A stretch of DNA of 64,000 nt, from positions 1 through 64,000 of the forward strand of contig CAAFTU010000069.1 in the NCBI GenBank assembly GCA_900766005.1, given 5' to 3'. Source of the stretch: an uncultured Bacteroides sp. (GTDB lineage: Bacteria > Bacteroidota > Bacteroidia > Bacteroidales > Bacteroidaceae). Of this stretch, positions 36,227 through 44,497 are shown piece by piece (position 1 is the first letter of the stretch; the number at the start of each line of letters is the position of its first letter). The notes under the pieces were generated by a model. That model saw nothing but the letters and a program-made list of their open reading frames with translations. It was not told where the DNA came from and searched no databases. The position numbers and the translations under genes were made by a program.

Positions 36227-37585
36227 TTACCATTCAATAAATTTACCGCGTTCGCGACGTTTCTTCAGTTCGTCATGCAAAAAGCGCTGACGGTCTTTCG
36301 CAATGTAGCGACGAGCAAAGATATTGGGCACAGCTACTCCCAGAGCAATACAGAAGATGATCAACGAAGCATTCAGTCCATTGGACACAGCCACCGTCAC
36401 TTCACCCACTACGCCGTGCATATTAATCAAAGCAAACAGTGCACGATACATCAACACCCCCGGAATCATCGGGATAACCGACGGAATTGTAATCACATGG
36501 TTGGGCACATGAAACCAGTGTACCGCCTTCACTGCGATAATGCTCACCAGCATACTTCCGGCAAAAGAACCGATGACAGGGCCCATCCCCAATTCAAAAT
36601 TCACAAAGTTACGGGTGCAGACAGCAATCATACCGCCGATGGCTACTACCCACAGCAAGCGGCGCTGGATATTAAAAATCATGGAGAAACCCATAGCCGA
36701 AATAGCTGCTGCAATGGCGTATATATAATAGGGATCATGCGGCACCATGCTCAACTCACTGAATTTCTTTTCGATAACCACATCTTCCATCACCAGCAGG
36801 CGCATCGCAATCACGATACCAAAGGCCATGGCCCCCACCATCAGAGCTGTATTGGTGGCACGTACCAACCCCACCTGAATGTAGTTGTCAATCATATCGT
36901 CCACAAAGTTGATCAGCGGAACTCCCGGCACAATAAACAGCGCACAGGCCAGCAGCGGATGATAGGGCGTATCCGAAAGTCCGGAGAAAGAAGTCAGGAA
37001 CGCCAGACACGTAGACACAAAAGCCGCAATGGCAATACTCATGTATACATTGATACCGAATTCAATGCAACGGGCACGGGTACGGAAACCTGCAAAAGCA
37101 CACAGCGATGCAAAAAGAAAGGCAATCCAGTCGCAACCAAACAGCTTACAGAAACCGCCGCAAGCAAATCCGGCACCGATAGCCACTACGTAAGGCACGT
37201 AATTTCTTTTCTTGTGAGCAATGGCATCCAGTTCCTGCTCATACTGATCGAGACTATAATCCTGTTCGATTGCTCTCCACGACAGCTTGCTCAGTTCAGA
37301 GATGGCAGTCATGTTGATTCCATGCTTTTCGCATTTTTGGAATTTAGAGAAAGAATGTGAACCGTCACTCAAATTGACAGCCAACATGGTATAGCTGACA
37401 TCAATGTGCAGCTTCTCTTCCGGAAGCCCCAGATAGGCAGCCACCCGATTCATGTTTCTTACGATACGGTTGGTATCCGCAGCACTTTCCACCAACAATT
37501 TGCCTGTACGAAGCAGCAAATCCAATTTCCTCCGGAGCAAGATTATCTCCTGTTCGGTCATAGAGTTATCCATTAAATCTTCCAA
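36227..37585 (-). CDS. ThrE-type threonine/serine exporter, fused two-domain form
   Basis: Inner-membrane protein of 452 residues. The N-terminal part (about 1-270) is a ThrE/YjjP domain with a conserved cytoplasmic start (RTGKLLVESAADTNRIVRNMNRVAAYLG) and then five helices. The C-terminal part (about 295-430) is a YjjB/ThrE_2 domain with five more helices. In Enterobacteria the two domains are separate proteins (YjjP and YjjB, linked to succinate export); in Corynebacterium ThrE exports threonine and serine. Either substrate class is possible here. A start four codons downstream (MDNSMTEQ) is equally likely. A -7 promoter element lies about 40 bp upstream. Confidence 0.87.
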   Translation of the reverse strand: MEDLMDNSMTEQEIILLRRKLDLLLRTGKLLVESAADTNRIVRNMNRVAAYLGLPEEKLHIDVSYTMLAVNLSDGSHSFSKFQKCEKHGINMTAISELSKLSWRAIEQDYSLDQYEQELDAIAHKKRNYVPYVVAIGAGFACGGFCKLFGCDWIAFLFASLCAFAGFRTRARCIEFGINVYMSIAIAAFVSTCLAFLTSFSGLSDTPYHPLLACALFIVPGVPLINFVDDMIDNYIQVGLVRATNTALMVGAMAFGIVIAMRLLVMEDVVIEKKFSELSMVPHDPYYIYAIAAAISAMGFSMIFNIQRRLLWVVAIGGMIAVCTRNFVNFELGMGPVIGSFAGSMLVSIIAVKAVHWFHVPNHVITIPSVIPMIPGVLMYRALFALINMHGVVGEVTVAVSNGLNASLIIFCIALGVAVPNIFARRYIAKDRQRFLHDELKKRRERGKFIEW

Positions 37586-37625
37586 ATTTTATTTTGATAT
37601 TTACTTAGTTATTTTTTTGAAGGTG

Positions 37626-37633
37626 CAAAGTTA
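37626..37633 (-). promoter_or_regulatory. -7 promoter element of the ThrE-type gene
   Basis: The minus strand reads TAACTTTG, an exact TAnnTTTG match, 40 bp before the first ATG. Confidence 0.58.
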
Positions 37634-37820
37634 GTAAAAAAAGGAATAACACAGAAGAATGAGAGCAGAGCAACTTATGCTAAAAACCATTTTTTCTTCA
37701 TCCTTTACACACAACTGGGCAAAGTGTAACGATGAATGGACAAACTGCCCCGATGGCAGAAGAAACTGCATGGAAAAGATAAAAAAGGACAGAAAGCAAA
37801 CACTTACGCAGAATAAATCC

Positions 37821-37828
37821 TATCTTTG
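37821..37828 (+). promoter_or_regulatory. -7 promoter element of the ABC importer operon
   Basis: TATCTTTG matches TAnnTTTG, 55 bp before the GTG start of the binding-protein gene. The leader shows no recognisable cobalamin riboswitch. Confidence 0.58.
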
Positions 37829-37883
37829 CCAACGAAAGCAGATATGCTGCTTCATATAGTAAACGAACTAAATACTGAGACAA

Positions 37884-39017
37884 GTGAGAACGCTGACTAC
37901 CTTATTCCTGCTCTGCTTCCTTTTCCTGACCAGCGGATGCGTACATCAGAACCAAACAACTGTAGAAGCCTACAATCAAGAAGTTTATTCTCCTGAATAT
38001 GCTTCCGGCTTTCGCATCGTGGGATCCGAAAACACAGCAAGCACCCTGATACAGATCAGCAACCCGTGGCAAGGGGCACAGCAGATCTGTAAGTCGTACT
38101 TCATTGCCCGCAAAGGCGAACAGGCACCGAAGGGATTTAACGGACCGGTGATTCAGGCTGGAGCACAGCGCATCGTGTGTCTGTCGTCGTCCTACATTGC
38201 CATGCTCGACGCATTGAGAGTGGTGAACAGGGTAAAAGGTGTATCGGGCATCCACTACATAGCCCACCCCTACATCCGGTCACACAAAGACAGCATTGCC
38301 GATCTGGGGCCGGAAATGAACTACGAACGGCTGGTGGGGCTGCGGCCCGACGTCGTACTGCTTTACGGCATCGGCGATGCACAGACCGCCGTCACTCAAA
38401 AACTCGATGAACTGCACATTCCTTATTTGTATATGGGCGAATACTTGGAAGAATCTCCGCTGGGAAAGGCTGAATGGATGGTTGTGCTGGCCGAACTGAT
38501 TGACAAACGGGCCAGAGGCATCACCCTCTTCCGACAGATTCCGGAACGCTACCGGCAATGGAAAGCACTGGCCGACTCGGTGAGTGTGCGCCCCACAGTG
38601 ATGTTCAACACCCCCTGGAACGACAGTTGGGTGATGCCGTCTACTCAAAGCTACATGGCACAGCTCGTCAACGATGCAGGCGCCCGCTACTTGTATCAGG
38701 AGAATCATACCAACCGCTCCACTCCCATCGGGCTGGAAACGGCCTATCAGCTGATCCAGCAGGCTGACTACTGGATTCATGTAGGTTCGGCCACCAGCCT
38801 CAGCGAACTGAAAGCCATGAATCCCAAGTTTGCCGATGCCAAAGCGGTGAAAGAAAACAAGGTGTACAACAACAACTTGCGACTGACTCCGCAGGGCGGA
38901 AATGACTATTGGGAATCGGCCGTGGTGCGCCCGGATGTGGTGCTGCGCGACCTGATTCATATCTTTCATCCGGAACTGGTGTCCGACTCACTTTATTATT
39001 ACCGACATCTGAAATGA
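37884..39017 (+). CDS. Substrate-binding lipoprotein of an iron-siderophore/cobalamin-type ABC importer
   Basis: A 377-residue cluster-A (BtuF/FhuD-like) binding protein. The likely start is GTG at 37884, giving a lipoprotein signal with lipobox LTSGC and acylated Cys19; it would be anchored in the membrane facing the periplasm. The core has AQRIVCLSSSYIAMLDAL near residue 92 and LRPDVVLLYG near 155, typical of the two lobes joined by a helix. Its stop overlaps the permease start (ATGA), so the three transporter genes form one operon. The ligand (iron chelate, heme or corrinoid) cannot be told from the sequence; a corrinoid would suit the nearby B12-dependent mutase, but that is inference. 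Confidence 0.87.
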   Translation: MRTLTTLFLLCFLFLTSGCVHQNQTTVEAYNQEVYSPEYASGFRIVGSENTASTLIQISNPWQGAQQICKSYFIARKGEQAPKGFNGPVIQAGAQRIVCLSSSYIAMLDALRVVNRVKGVSGIHYIAHPYIRSHKDSIADLGPEMNYERLVGLRPDVVLLYGIGDAQTAVTQKLDELHIPYLYMGEYLEESPLGKAEWMVVLAELIDKRARGITLFRQIPERYRQWKALADSVSVRPTVMFNTPWNDSWVMPSTQSYMAQLVNDAGARYLYQENHTNRSTPIGLETAYQLIQQADYWIHVGSATSLSELKAMNPKFADAKAVKENKVYNNNLRLTPQGGNDYWESAVVRPDVVLRDLIHIFHPELVSDSLYYYRHLK

Positions 39018-40030
39018 AACAACCCCACCGACACGCCCCTTGGCTCTTCACGCTACTGGGAATAGCTACCCTGCTGTTGTTTGCCACAGATCTGGCTACC
39101 GGCGACAGTCTGATTCCGCTGTCACAGATAACGTCCGCCCTCACCGGAGGCGACTGCGACGAAACCACCCGCAACATTGTGCTGTCCATCCGCTTTCCGC
39201 GGGTTGTGGTAGCCGCCCTCATCGGCATTGCCCTTTCTGTCAGCGGCCTGCAGATGCAGACAGTGTTTCAGAACCCGCTGGCCGACCCGTATCTCTTGGG
39301 AGTCAGTTCCGGAGCCGGACTGGGCGTGGCTTTGTTTATCTTGGGCGCCCCACTGCTGGGATGGAACGAAATCCCCTGGCTTCAGTCGATGGGCATCATC
39401 GGTTCGGGATGGATAGGGACAGCTGTCATCCTGCTGGGCGTGGCACTCATCAGCCGGAAAGTGAACAACATACTGGGGGTATTGATCATGGGAGTAATGA
39501 TAGGCTATGTGGCCGGAGCCATCATCCAAATATTGCAATACCTCAGTTCGGCCGAACAGCTGAAAACTTTTGCCCTGTGGTCCATGGGATCCTTGGGACA
39601 CATCACAGGCAGTCAGCTGACGCTCCTGGTCCCCATCATCGGCATCGGCATGCTGATTGCCGTGTTCTGCATCAAGCCGCTCAACCTGCTGCTGCTGGGC
39701 GAGCACTATGCACGCACCATGGGAATGAACCTCAAACGGTCGCGTACCCTGATTTTCCTCTCCACGGCACTGCTGACAGGCTCCGTGACTGCTTTCTGCG
39801 GACCGGTGGGATTCATCGGACTGGCTGTACCCCACATTGCCCGCCTGCTTTTCAACAACGCCGACCACCGCATACTGATGCCGGGCACCCTGCTCACTGG
39901 GGTCATCGGCATGCTGATCTGCGACATCATAGCCAAGCGGTTCATGCTCCCTATCAACTGCATCACGGCACTACTGGGCGTTCCAGTCATCTTATGGGTT
40001 ATTGCTAAAAACTTGCGTATCATCAAATGA
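39014..40030 (+). CDS. FecCD/BtuC-type ABC importer permease
   Basis: Inner-membrane permease of 338 residues with about ten helices, from the FecCD/BtuC family. Signatures are RFPRVVVAALIGIALSVSG, QTVFQNPLADPYLLGVSSGAGLG near residues 80-100, and the C-terminal GPVGFIGLAVPHIARLL with the ATPase-contact loop. The ATG at 39014 overlaps the upstream stop by four bases, so it is preferred over in-frame starts inside the preceding gene. Two copies would pair with two ATPase subunits. The gene ends in an ATGA overlap with the ATPase gene. Confidence 0.93.
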   Translation: MKQPHRHAPWLFTLLGIATLLLFATDLATGDSLIPLSQITSALTGGDCDETTRNIVLSIRFPRVVVAALIGIALSVSGLQMQTVFQNPLADPYLLGVSSGAGLGVALFILGAPLLGWNEIPWLQSMGIIGSGWIGTAVILLGVALISRKVNNILGVLIMGVMIGYVAGAIIQILQYLSSAEQLKTFALWSMGSLGHITGSQLTLLVPIIGIGMLIAVFCIKPLNLLLLGEHYARTMGMNLKRSRTLIFLSTALLTGSVTAFCGPVGFIGLAVPHIARLLFNNADHRILMPGTLLTGVIGMLICDIIAKRFMLPINCITALLGVPVILWVIAKNLRIIK

Positions 40031-40788
40031 TTGAATTTAACGAACTGACATTAGGATATGAGCAGCGCATCCTGCTTCAAGGAGTCACTGCCCGGGTAAA
40101 TGAAGGGCAACTGGTTGCCCTGCTGGGACGTAATGGTACGGGAAAAAGTACCTTGCTGCGTGCCATGATGGGACTGGAAAAGCCGCGTACCGGCCAAATT
40201 CTTCTGCAAGGCAACGACATTGCTGCCCTGACACCGGAAAAAATGGCCCGACGCATCAGCTTTGTGACAACGGAAAAAGTGCGCATTGCCCACTTTTGCT
40301 GCAAAGATGTGGTGGCGCTGGGACGGGCTCCCTATACCAACTGGATGGGACAGCTGCAAGCCGAAGACAAAAAGCGGGTGGAGGAAGCATTGCAACTGGT
40401 GGGTATGGCCGCCTATGCAGATAAAACGATGGACAGGATGTCGGATGGCGAATGTCAGCGCATCATGATTGCCCGGGCTTTGGCGCAAGACACACCGGTG
40501 ATCCTCCTCGACGAACCGACGGCTTTTCTCGACTTGCCCAACCGCTACGAGCTCTGTCTGCTCCTGAAACAACTGGCTCAGCAAGCCGGTAAATGCATCA
40601 TTTTCTCTACCCACGAATTGGACATTGCTCTATCTGTCTGTGATTCCATCATGCTGATAGACAATCCGAACCTGTATTGCCTGCCCACCGGAGCTATGAT
40701 TCAAAGCGGCCACATCGAACGGCTGTTTCGCAACGAAGCTGTGACGTTTGATGCACAGAGCATGCAGGTCAAGGTATTGCACAAATAA
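40027..40788 (+). CDS. ABC importer ATP-binding subunit (FecE/BtuD type)
   Basis: Cytoplasmic ATPase of 253 residues that powers the importer. All motifs are present: Walker A GRNGTGKS at 34-41, the signature in variant form MSDGECQ (138-144 instead of LSGGQ), Walker B VILLDEP at 158-164 and the switch histidine in STHELD. It begins in the stop codon of the permease gene. No outer-membrane TonB-dependent receptor is encoded nearby, so the receptor feeding this system must lie elsewhere. Confidence 0.94.
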   Translation: MIEFNELTLGYEQRILLQGVTARVNEGQLVALLGRNGTGKSTLLRAMMGLEKPRTGQILLQGNDIAALTPEKMARRISFVTTEKVRIAHFCCKDVVALGRAPYTNWMGQLQAEDKKRVEEALQLVGMAAYADKTMDRMSDGECQRIMIARALAQDTPVILLDEPTAFLDLPNRYELCLLLKQLAQQAGKCIIFSTHELDIALSVCDSIMLIDNPNLYCLPTGAMIQSGHIERLFRNEAVTFDAQSMQVKVLHK

Positions 40789-40850
40789 GGATTCTGTTTG
40801 CAACTGTAACGGAATGCTCTTTCCAAATGTTCTTTTCAAATGCTCTTTTC

Positions 40851-40901
40851 AAAAAAAAAGATTCCCCCCTGCCGCAACTTATGGTGCCAGGGGGGAATCT
40901 T
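40851..40901 (-). terminator. Terminator of the alpha-fucosidase gene
   Basis: AAGATTCCCCCCTG (40858-40871) pairs perfectly with CAGGGGGGAATCTT (40888-40901). On the minus strand nine U follow. On the plus strand there is no T-run, so it mainly serves the minus-strand gene. Confidence 0.85.
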
Positions 40902-40956
40902 ATATTCGGAGTGTTATCCGACACCCGCATTTCCCGTTGAGCCGGAAACTGTTTTT

Positions 40957-42831
40957 CTACTTCACAGTAATTGTGAAAACACCGACTTCCGCTATGGATG
41001 TAGCCTGTTTCGCATTGATTTCGGCCAACGGAGTGAGGCGGAAATAACGTCCGGTATAACTTCTTGTAAACCTAACCAGATAAGGCACAGGATTGTGCAT
41101 GATGTTACTGAACTCACCGGTCGTTTCGCAAAGCTGCCAGTTTTCTCCGTCGTGGCTCACCTCAAACTTATATTTATAAATGGTACCGTTCAAGTTATCA
41201 TCAGAAGAAGGCGTGTAGCTGAAACCTGTCATTTCCACGGTTTCACCCAAATCAACCGTCAGCGGTTTCAACCCTTCTGTACGCCAAACCGTCTGCACAT
41301 CATTGTCTATTGCCGCACGAGCTGACTCATCAGCATCCACCAAACGCCAGGATTCTACAGGAACATCGCCCAGTTTCACTTTCGCACTGTTGTCTTGTAA
41401 AGGACGGGCGTAATACAATCCCGACTTCAACAAGTTGGCTACCCCGCGACAAGAACGTACCGTGACACGGATCTGCTCAGGCTGACAAGGCGCAAACCGC
41501 ACCAACCGCTTGTAACCGATGGTTGTACCTTCTGCCAGCATCGTCCACTGTCCGTCGATATAGCCTTCAACAAGAAAATCTTCCACACGCTGGCCCTTCG
41601 TGATATCCTCTTGAAGCATCAAGGTGTTGACCAACGCATTTTTCTTTACTTTCAAGACTTTAGAATCTCCCGACTGCGGATTCCATTTGCCATTTCCTCC
41701 GCTGATATAGTTTTTATCGAAGGTATTATCCAGATACACTTTCAGCTCCTGCAGACGACGGCAGTCATTCTCATGAATCAAGCCGTTCGTATCGGGAGGA
41801 ATGTTCAGCAAAAGCACCGAGTTATACCCTACAGATTTAAAATAGATATCCACCAAGTGAGCCAACGACTTCACCTGATCGTCCTGTTCTTTATGATAGA
41901 ACCATCCCGGACGGATGGAAACATCCACCTCAGAAGGATACCAGAATAGCTCATTGGCACGAACCACCATCTCTCTACCTCCCAAATCCTTTGATTTCTC
42001 CTCAATGCCCAAAGCCTGTTTCTGCTCTTCGGAACGGACATAAATTCCCGGAGTCAACACCGTGGCGCTCCATTCCGTCTTCCGTCCGATTCCTTTTTCA
42101 TTACCTACCCAGCGCACATCATCGCCCATAATGGCCGTCACCGCCTTCGGCTGCAGTTTGCGGATGGTCTTTTCAATGGCTTCCCAGTCATACACCTGTT
42201 TCTTACCGTTGGGGCCCTCACCGCAAGCTCCGTCAAACCACACCTCATGCACTTCACCGTAATTGGTCAGCAGTTCGGTCAGCTGTTCGATAAAGAACTT
42301 ATTGTATTCCGGAGAATTGCCATAGCAGGATGCATTTCTATCCCAAGGAGAAAGATACACGCCAAACTTCATACCATATTTCTTACAGGCATCGCGCAAC
42401 TCGCGCACCACGTCTCCCTTTCCGTCCTTCCACGGAGAAGAAACCACAGAATGTTTGGTTGTCTTGGTAGGCCACAGACAAAAGCCATCGTGATGCTTCG
42501 CCGTGATAATGGCCATTTTAAATCCGGCTTCCTTCAGGTTACGCACCCACTGGTCGCAATCCAACGCTGTCGGATTAAATATCTGAGGATCTTCCTTTCC
42601 ACTTCCCCATTCATTGCCGGTAAACGTGTTGATGCCAAAATGCAGGAATGCTGTCAGTTCCATCCGCTGCCATTCCAGCTGTTGGGAAGTAGGAACTAGC
42701 CTTGCAGCCATATCCAGTTTCTGCTCGGCAGTGGCGTCAGACGGGAATGTTACATGCTTTACAAAATAGTCCTGGGCCGAAATCTGCGACGAACAGATTA
42801 GAAAGAGAGCTAAGAGAGTATTGGTTCTCAT
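40957..42831 (-). CDS. Alpha-L-fucosidase, GH29, with C-terminal F5/8-type domain
   Basis: Exported glycoside hydrolase that removes terminal L-fucose from host or dietary glycans. From the chosen ATG (MRTNTLLALFLICSSQISAQ) it has 624 residues and a type I signal peptide; an upstream ATG at 42867 adds 12 residues and is possible. The GH29 barrel holds KHHDGF at 112-117 and the nucleophile Asp200 in VWFDGACGEG, a layout like the GH29-B (alpha-1,3/1,4-specific) group. The last 140 residues form a discoidin/F5-8C-like beta-sandwich (DNDVQTVW, VDLGETVEMTGF, RYFRLTPL), probably carbohydrate-binding. Periplasmic or surface location is expected. It stands alone, without SusC/SusD genes in view. Confidence 0.93.
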   Translation of the reverse strand: MRTNTLLALFLICSSQISAQDYFVKHVTFPSDATAEQKLDMAARLVPTSQQLEWQRMELTAFLHFGINTFTGNEWGSGKEDPQIFNPTALDCDQWVRNLKEAGFKMAIITAKHHDGFCLWPTKTTKHSVVSSPWKDGKGDVVRELRDACKKYGMKFGVYLSPWDRNASCYGNSPEYNKFFIEQLTELLTNYGEVHEVWFDGACGEGPNGKKQVYDWEAIEKTIRKLQPKAVTAIMGDDVRWVGNEKGIGRKTEWSATVLTPGIYVRSEEQKQALGIEEKSKDLGGREMVVRANELFWYPSEVDVSIRPGWFYHKEQDDQVKSLAHLVDIYFKSVGYNSVLLLNIPPDTNGLIHENDCRRLQELKVYLDNTFDKNYISGGNGKWNPQSGDSKVLKVKKNALVNTLMLQEDITKGQRVEDFLVEGYIDGQWTMLAEGTTIGYKRLVRFAPCQPEQIRVTVRSCRGVANLLKSGLYYARPLQDNSAKVKLGDVPVESWRLVDADESARAAIDNDVQTVWRTEGLKPLTVDLGETVEMTGFSYTPSSDDNLNGTIYKYKFEVSHDGENWQLCETTGEFSNIMHNPVPYLVRFTRSYTGRYFRLTPLAEINAKQATSIAEVGVFTITVK

Positions 42832-42910
42832 CTTCTTCCCAGTTAGATTTAAGTAATTCTTCATCATTAAATTAGAGTCTTATTATGGATTATTTATATT
42901 TACTCAAGTG

Positions 42911-42918
42911 CAAAAATA
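42911..42918 (-). promoter_or_regulatory. -7 promoter element of the alpha-fucosidase gene
   Basis: The minus strand reads TATTTTTG, an exact TAnnTTTG match, about 45-80 bp before the two possible starts. Confidence 0.55.
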
Positions 42919-43040
42919 CATCATCTTTTATAAACTAACCTAGTAAAATTCACTAATAAAAGGATAAAAAAGCCTATTTTATTTAATAAAATGAACCTTT
43001 TTCACCCCAATGATTCATTCGCTTTCGACAACAAACAAAG

Positions 43041-43078
43041 AAACACCGGCTTGCTCTTCTCCAAGCAAGCCGGTGTTT
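43041..43078 (-). terminator. Terminator of the RND efflux operon
   Basis: AAACACCGGCTTGCT and AGCAAGCCGGTGTTT form a perfect 15-bp stem with an 8-nt loop just after the tolC-like gene. The trailing minus-strand sequence is only partly U-rich. Confidence 0.78.
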
Positions 43079-43108
43079 CTCAACAAATTAACGCTATTTC
43101 GGTATGCC

Positions 43109-44497
43109 TTACTTCTTATCTTCCTCTGTCTGCAACATGCCCGCTGCTTTCTGATAAGCGATGTAAGTGATATACTGCTGGAAGTGCGCATCTACATGCG
43201 TCTGAAACGCCTGCTGCCAAAGCATCTGCGCCTCCAGATAATCAGAAAGAGTCTCCAGCCCCACTTCATACTGCTTGCCGCTGACCTTCATGTTTTCTTC
43301 AGCCTGAGCCAGCGAACGCTCGGCCAGCCGGGTCTCCAAACGGGCCTCATCCAGGTTATTGGCAGCCTGCATCAACTCAAGCATCATCTTTTCATTGACA
43401 CTTTCCTGCTCCAGACGGGCCTGTTCGAGCTTCAGTTTGGCCGACTTGACCTTGTTCACCCGCTCACCGAAGTGAAACAGCGGAACAGATACATTGAGAA
43501 ACACCGAGAATGCTCCCTGTTTCATAAACGTTGCATCATTGATTTCTAATCCGTGCATATAATCGTAACTGCCGCGCACACCGATGTGAGGAAGCAGTTC
43601 ACTGCGGTTCAGCTTCACTTCCTGCTCAGCAATGGCCACCTGCTTGTTGACAATGCCGTATTCCGGACGGGCCGTGATATCCGAAGTTTGCATCTGAAAC
43701 GCTTCTTCCACCTGCGGGAACTCGTCGGAGATATCGATGACATCCGTCAGCGGTCGGCCGATATGATGACACAGATTCATCGTAGCCAGCCGCAAGGCAT
43801 TGTCCGCCTTCCGCAAAGAAAGCTCGCTGTCGTTGAGTTTCACCTGCACCTTCAGCACATCGTTCTGCGACTTCATGCCGTGCTTGTAGGCACTGTTCAC
43901 ATTCTTCGACAGTTCGCTCAGCAAAGCATGATATTTCTCGGCCACCTTCTTCATTTCCTTCGCCTTGATGAGCATCACATACGCCTTGTCGGTTTGGAGA
44001 ATCACCTCCGTAGCCGTCAGCGTTTCATTCAGACGGGCCATCTCCTTGCCCAGCACCGACATTTTATAGGCCGCCCGGATTTTGCCGCCCATGTACAAAG
44101 GCTGCTCCACCTGCACACCCGCCGTATAGATGGTACCTATCTTATAGTTCAAATTGACACCGGGAAAATAAGCGAATCCGCCGGGCATCATCTCCCCTGT
44201 AGCCGGGTTGGGAAGAAACACCGGAAGATTGCCCCCCGGAATGTTCAGCGCACCGTCGGACGTACTGTAGATTCCCGTTCCGCTGGCTGTGAAACTGGGA
44301 AAGAAATTTGCTTTATACACCAGCGACATCAGGCGGGCAGCCTCCGATTGCTTGCGGGCCGCCACCTTTTCTTTATTGTATTTCAAAGCCATCTCCCGGC
44401 ATTGAGTCAGCGACAACACCTCCTGCGCCTCCAGCGAAGCAGGCAGGCTACATCCCATGCCGATAGCACTTACAACTGCAAGAATGATCTTTTTCAT
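43109..44497 (-). CDS. TolC-family outer-membrane efflux protein
   Basis: A 462-residue outer-membrane channel of a tripartite pump. It has a signal peptide (MKKIILAVVSAIGMGCSLPA, cleavage near SLEAQ) and the repeated long alpha-helical OEP domains, seen in LTQCREMALKYNKEKVAARK near the N-terminus and again near residue 260-300 (EYGIVNKQVAIAEQEVKLNR). Strong coiled-coil character (KLKLEQARLEQESVNEKM) is typical of the periplasmic tunnel. It overlaps the RND gene by four bases (ATGA), so it is the third gene of an adaptor-RND-TolC operon. Confidence 0.92.
   Translation of the reverse strand: MKKIILAVVSAIGMGCSLPASLEAQEVLSLTQCREMALKYNKEKVAARKQSEAARLMSLVYKANFFPSFTASGTGIYSTSDGALNIPGGNLPVFLPNPATGEMMPGGFAYFPGVNLNYKIGTIYTAGVQVEQPLYMGGKIRAAYKMSVLGKEMARLNETLTATEVILQTDKAYVMLIKAKEMKKVAEKYHALLSELSKNVNSAYKHGMKSQNDVLKVQVKLNDSELSLRKADNALRLATMNLCHHIGRPLTDVIDISDEFPQVEEAFQMQTSDITARPEYGIVNKQVAIAEQEVKLNRSELLPHIGVRGSYDYMHGLEINDATFMKQGAFSVFLNVSVPLFHFGERVNKVKSAKLKLEQARLEQESVNEKMMLELMQAANNLDEARLETRLAERSLAQAEENMKVSGKQYEVGLETLSDYLEAQMLWQQAFQTHVDAHFQQYITYIAYQKAAGMLQTEEDKK

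Noticed and set aside
37634..37883. Possible cobalamin riboswitch before the ABC importer
   Set aside because: I looked for the conserved core segments of the B12 riboswitch and did not see them; only a promoter element is supported.
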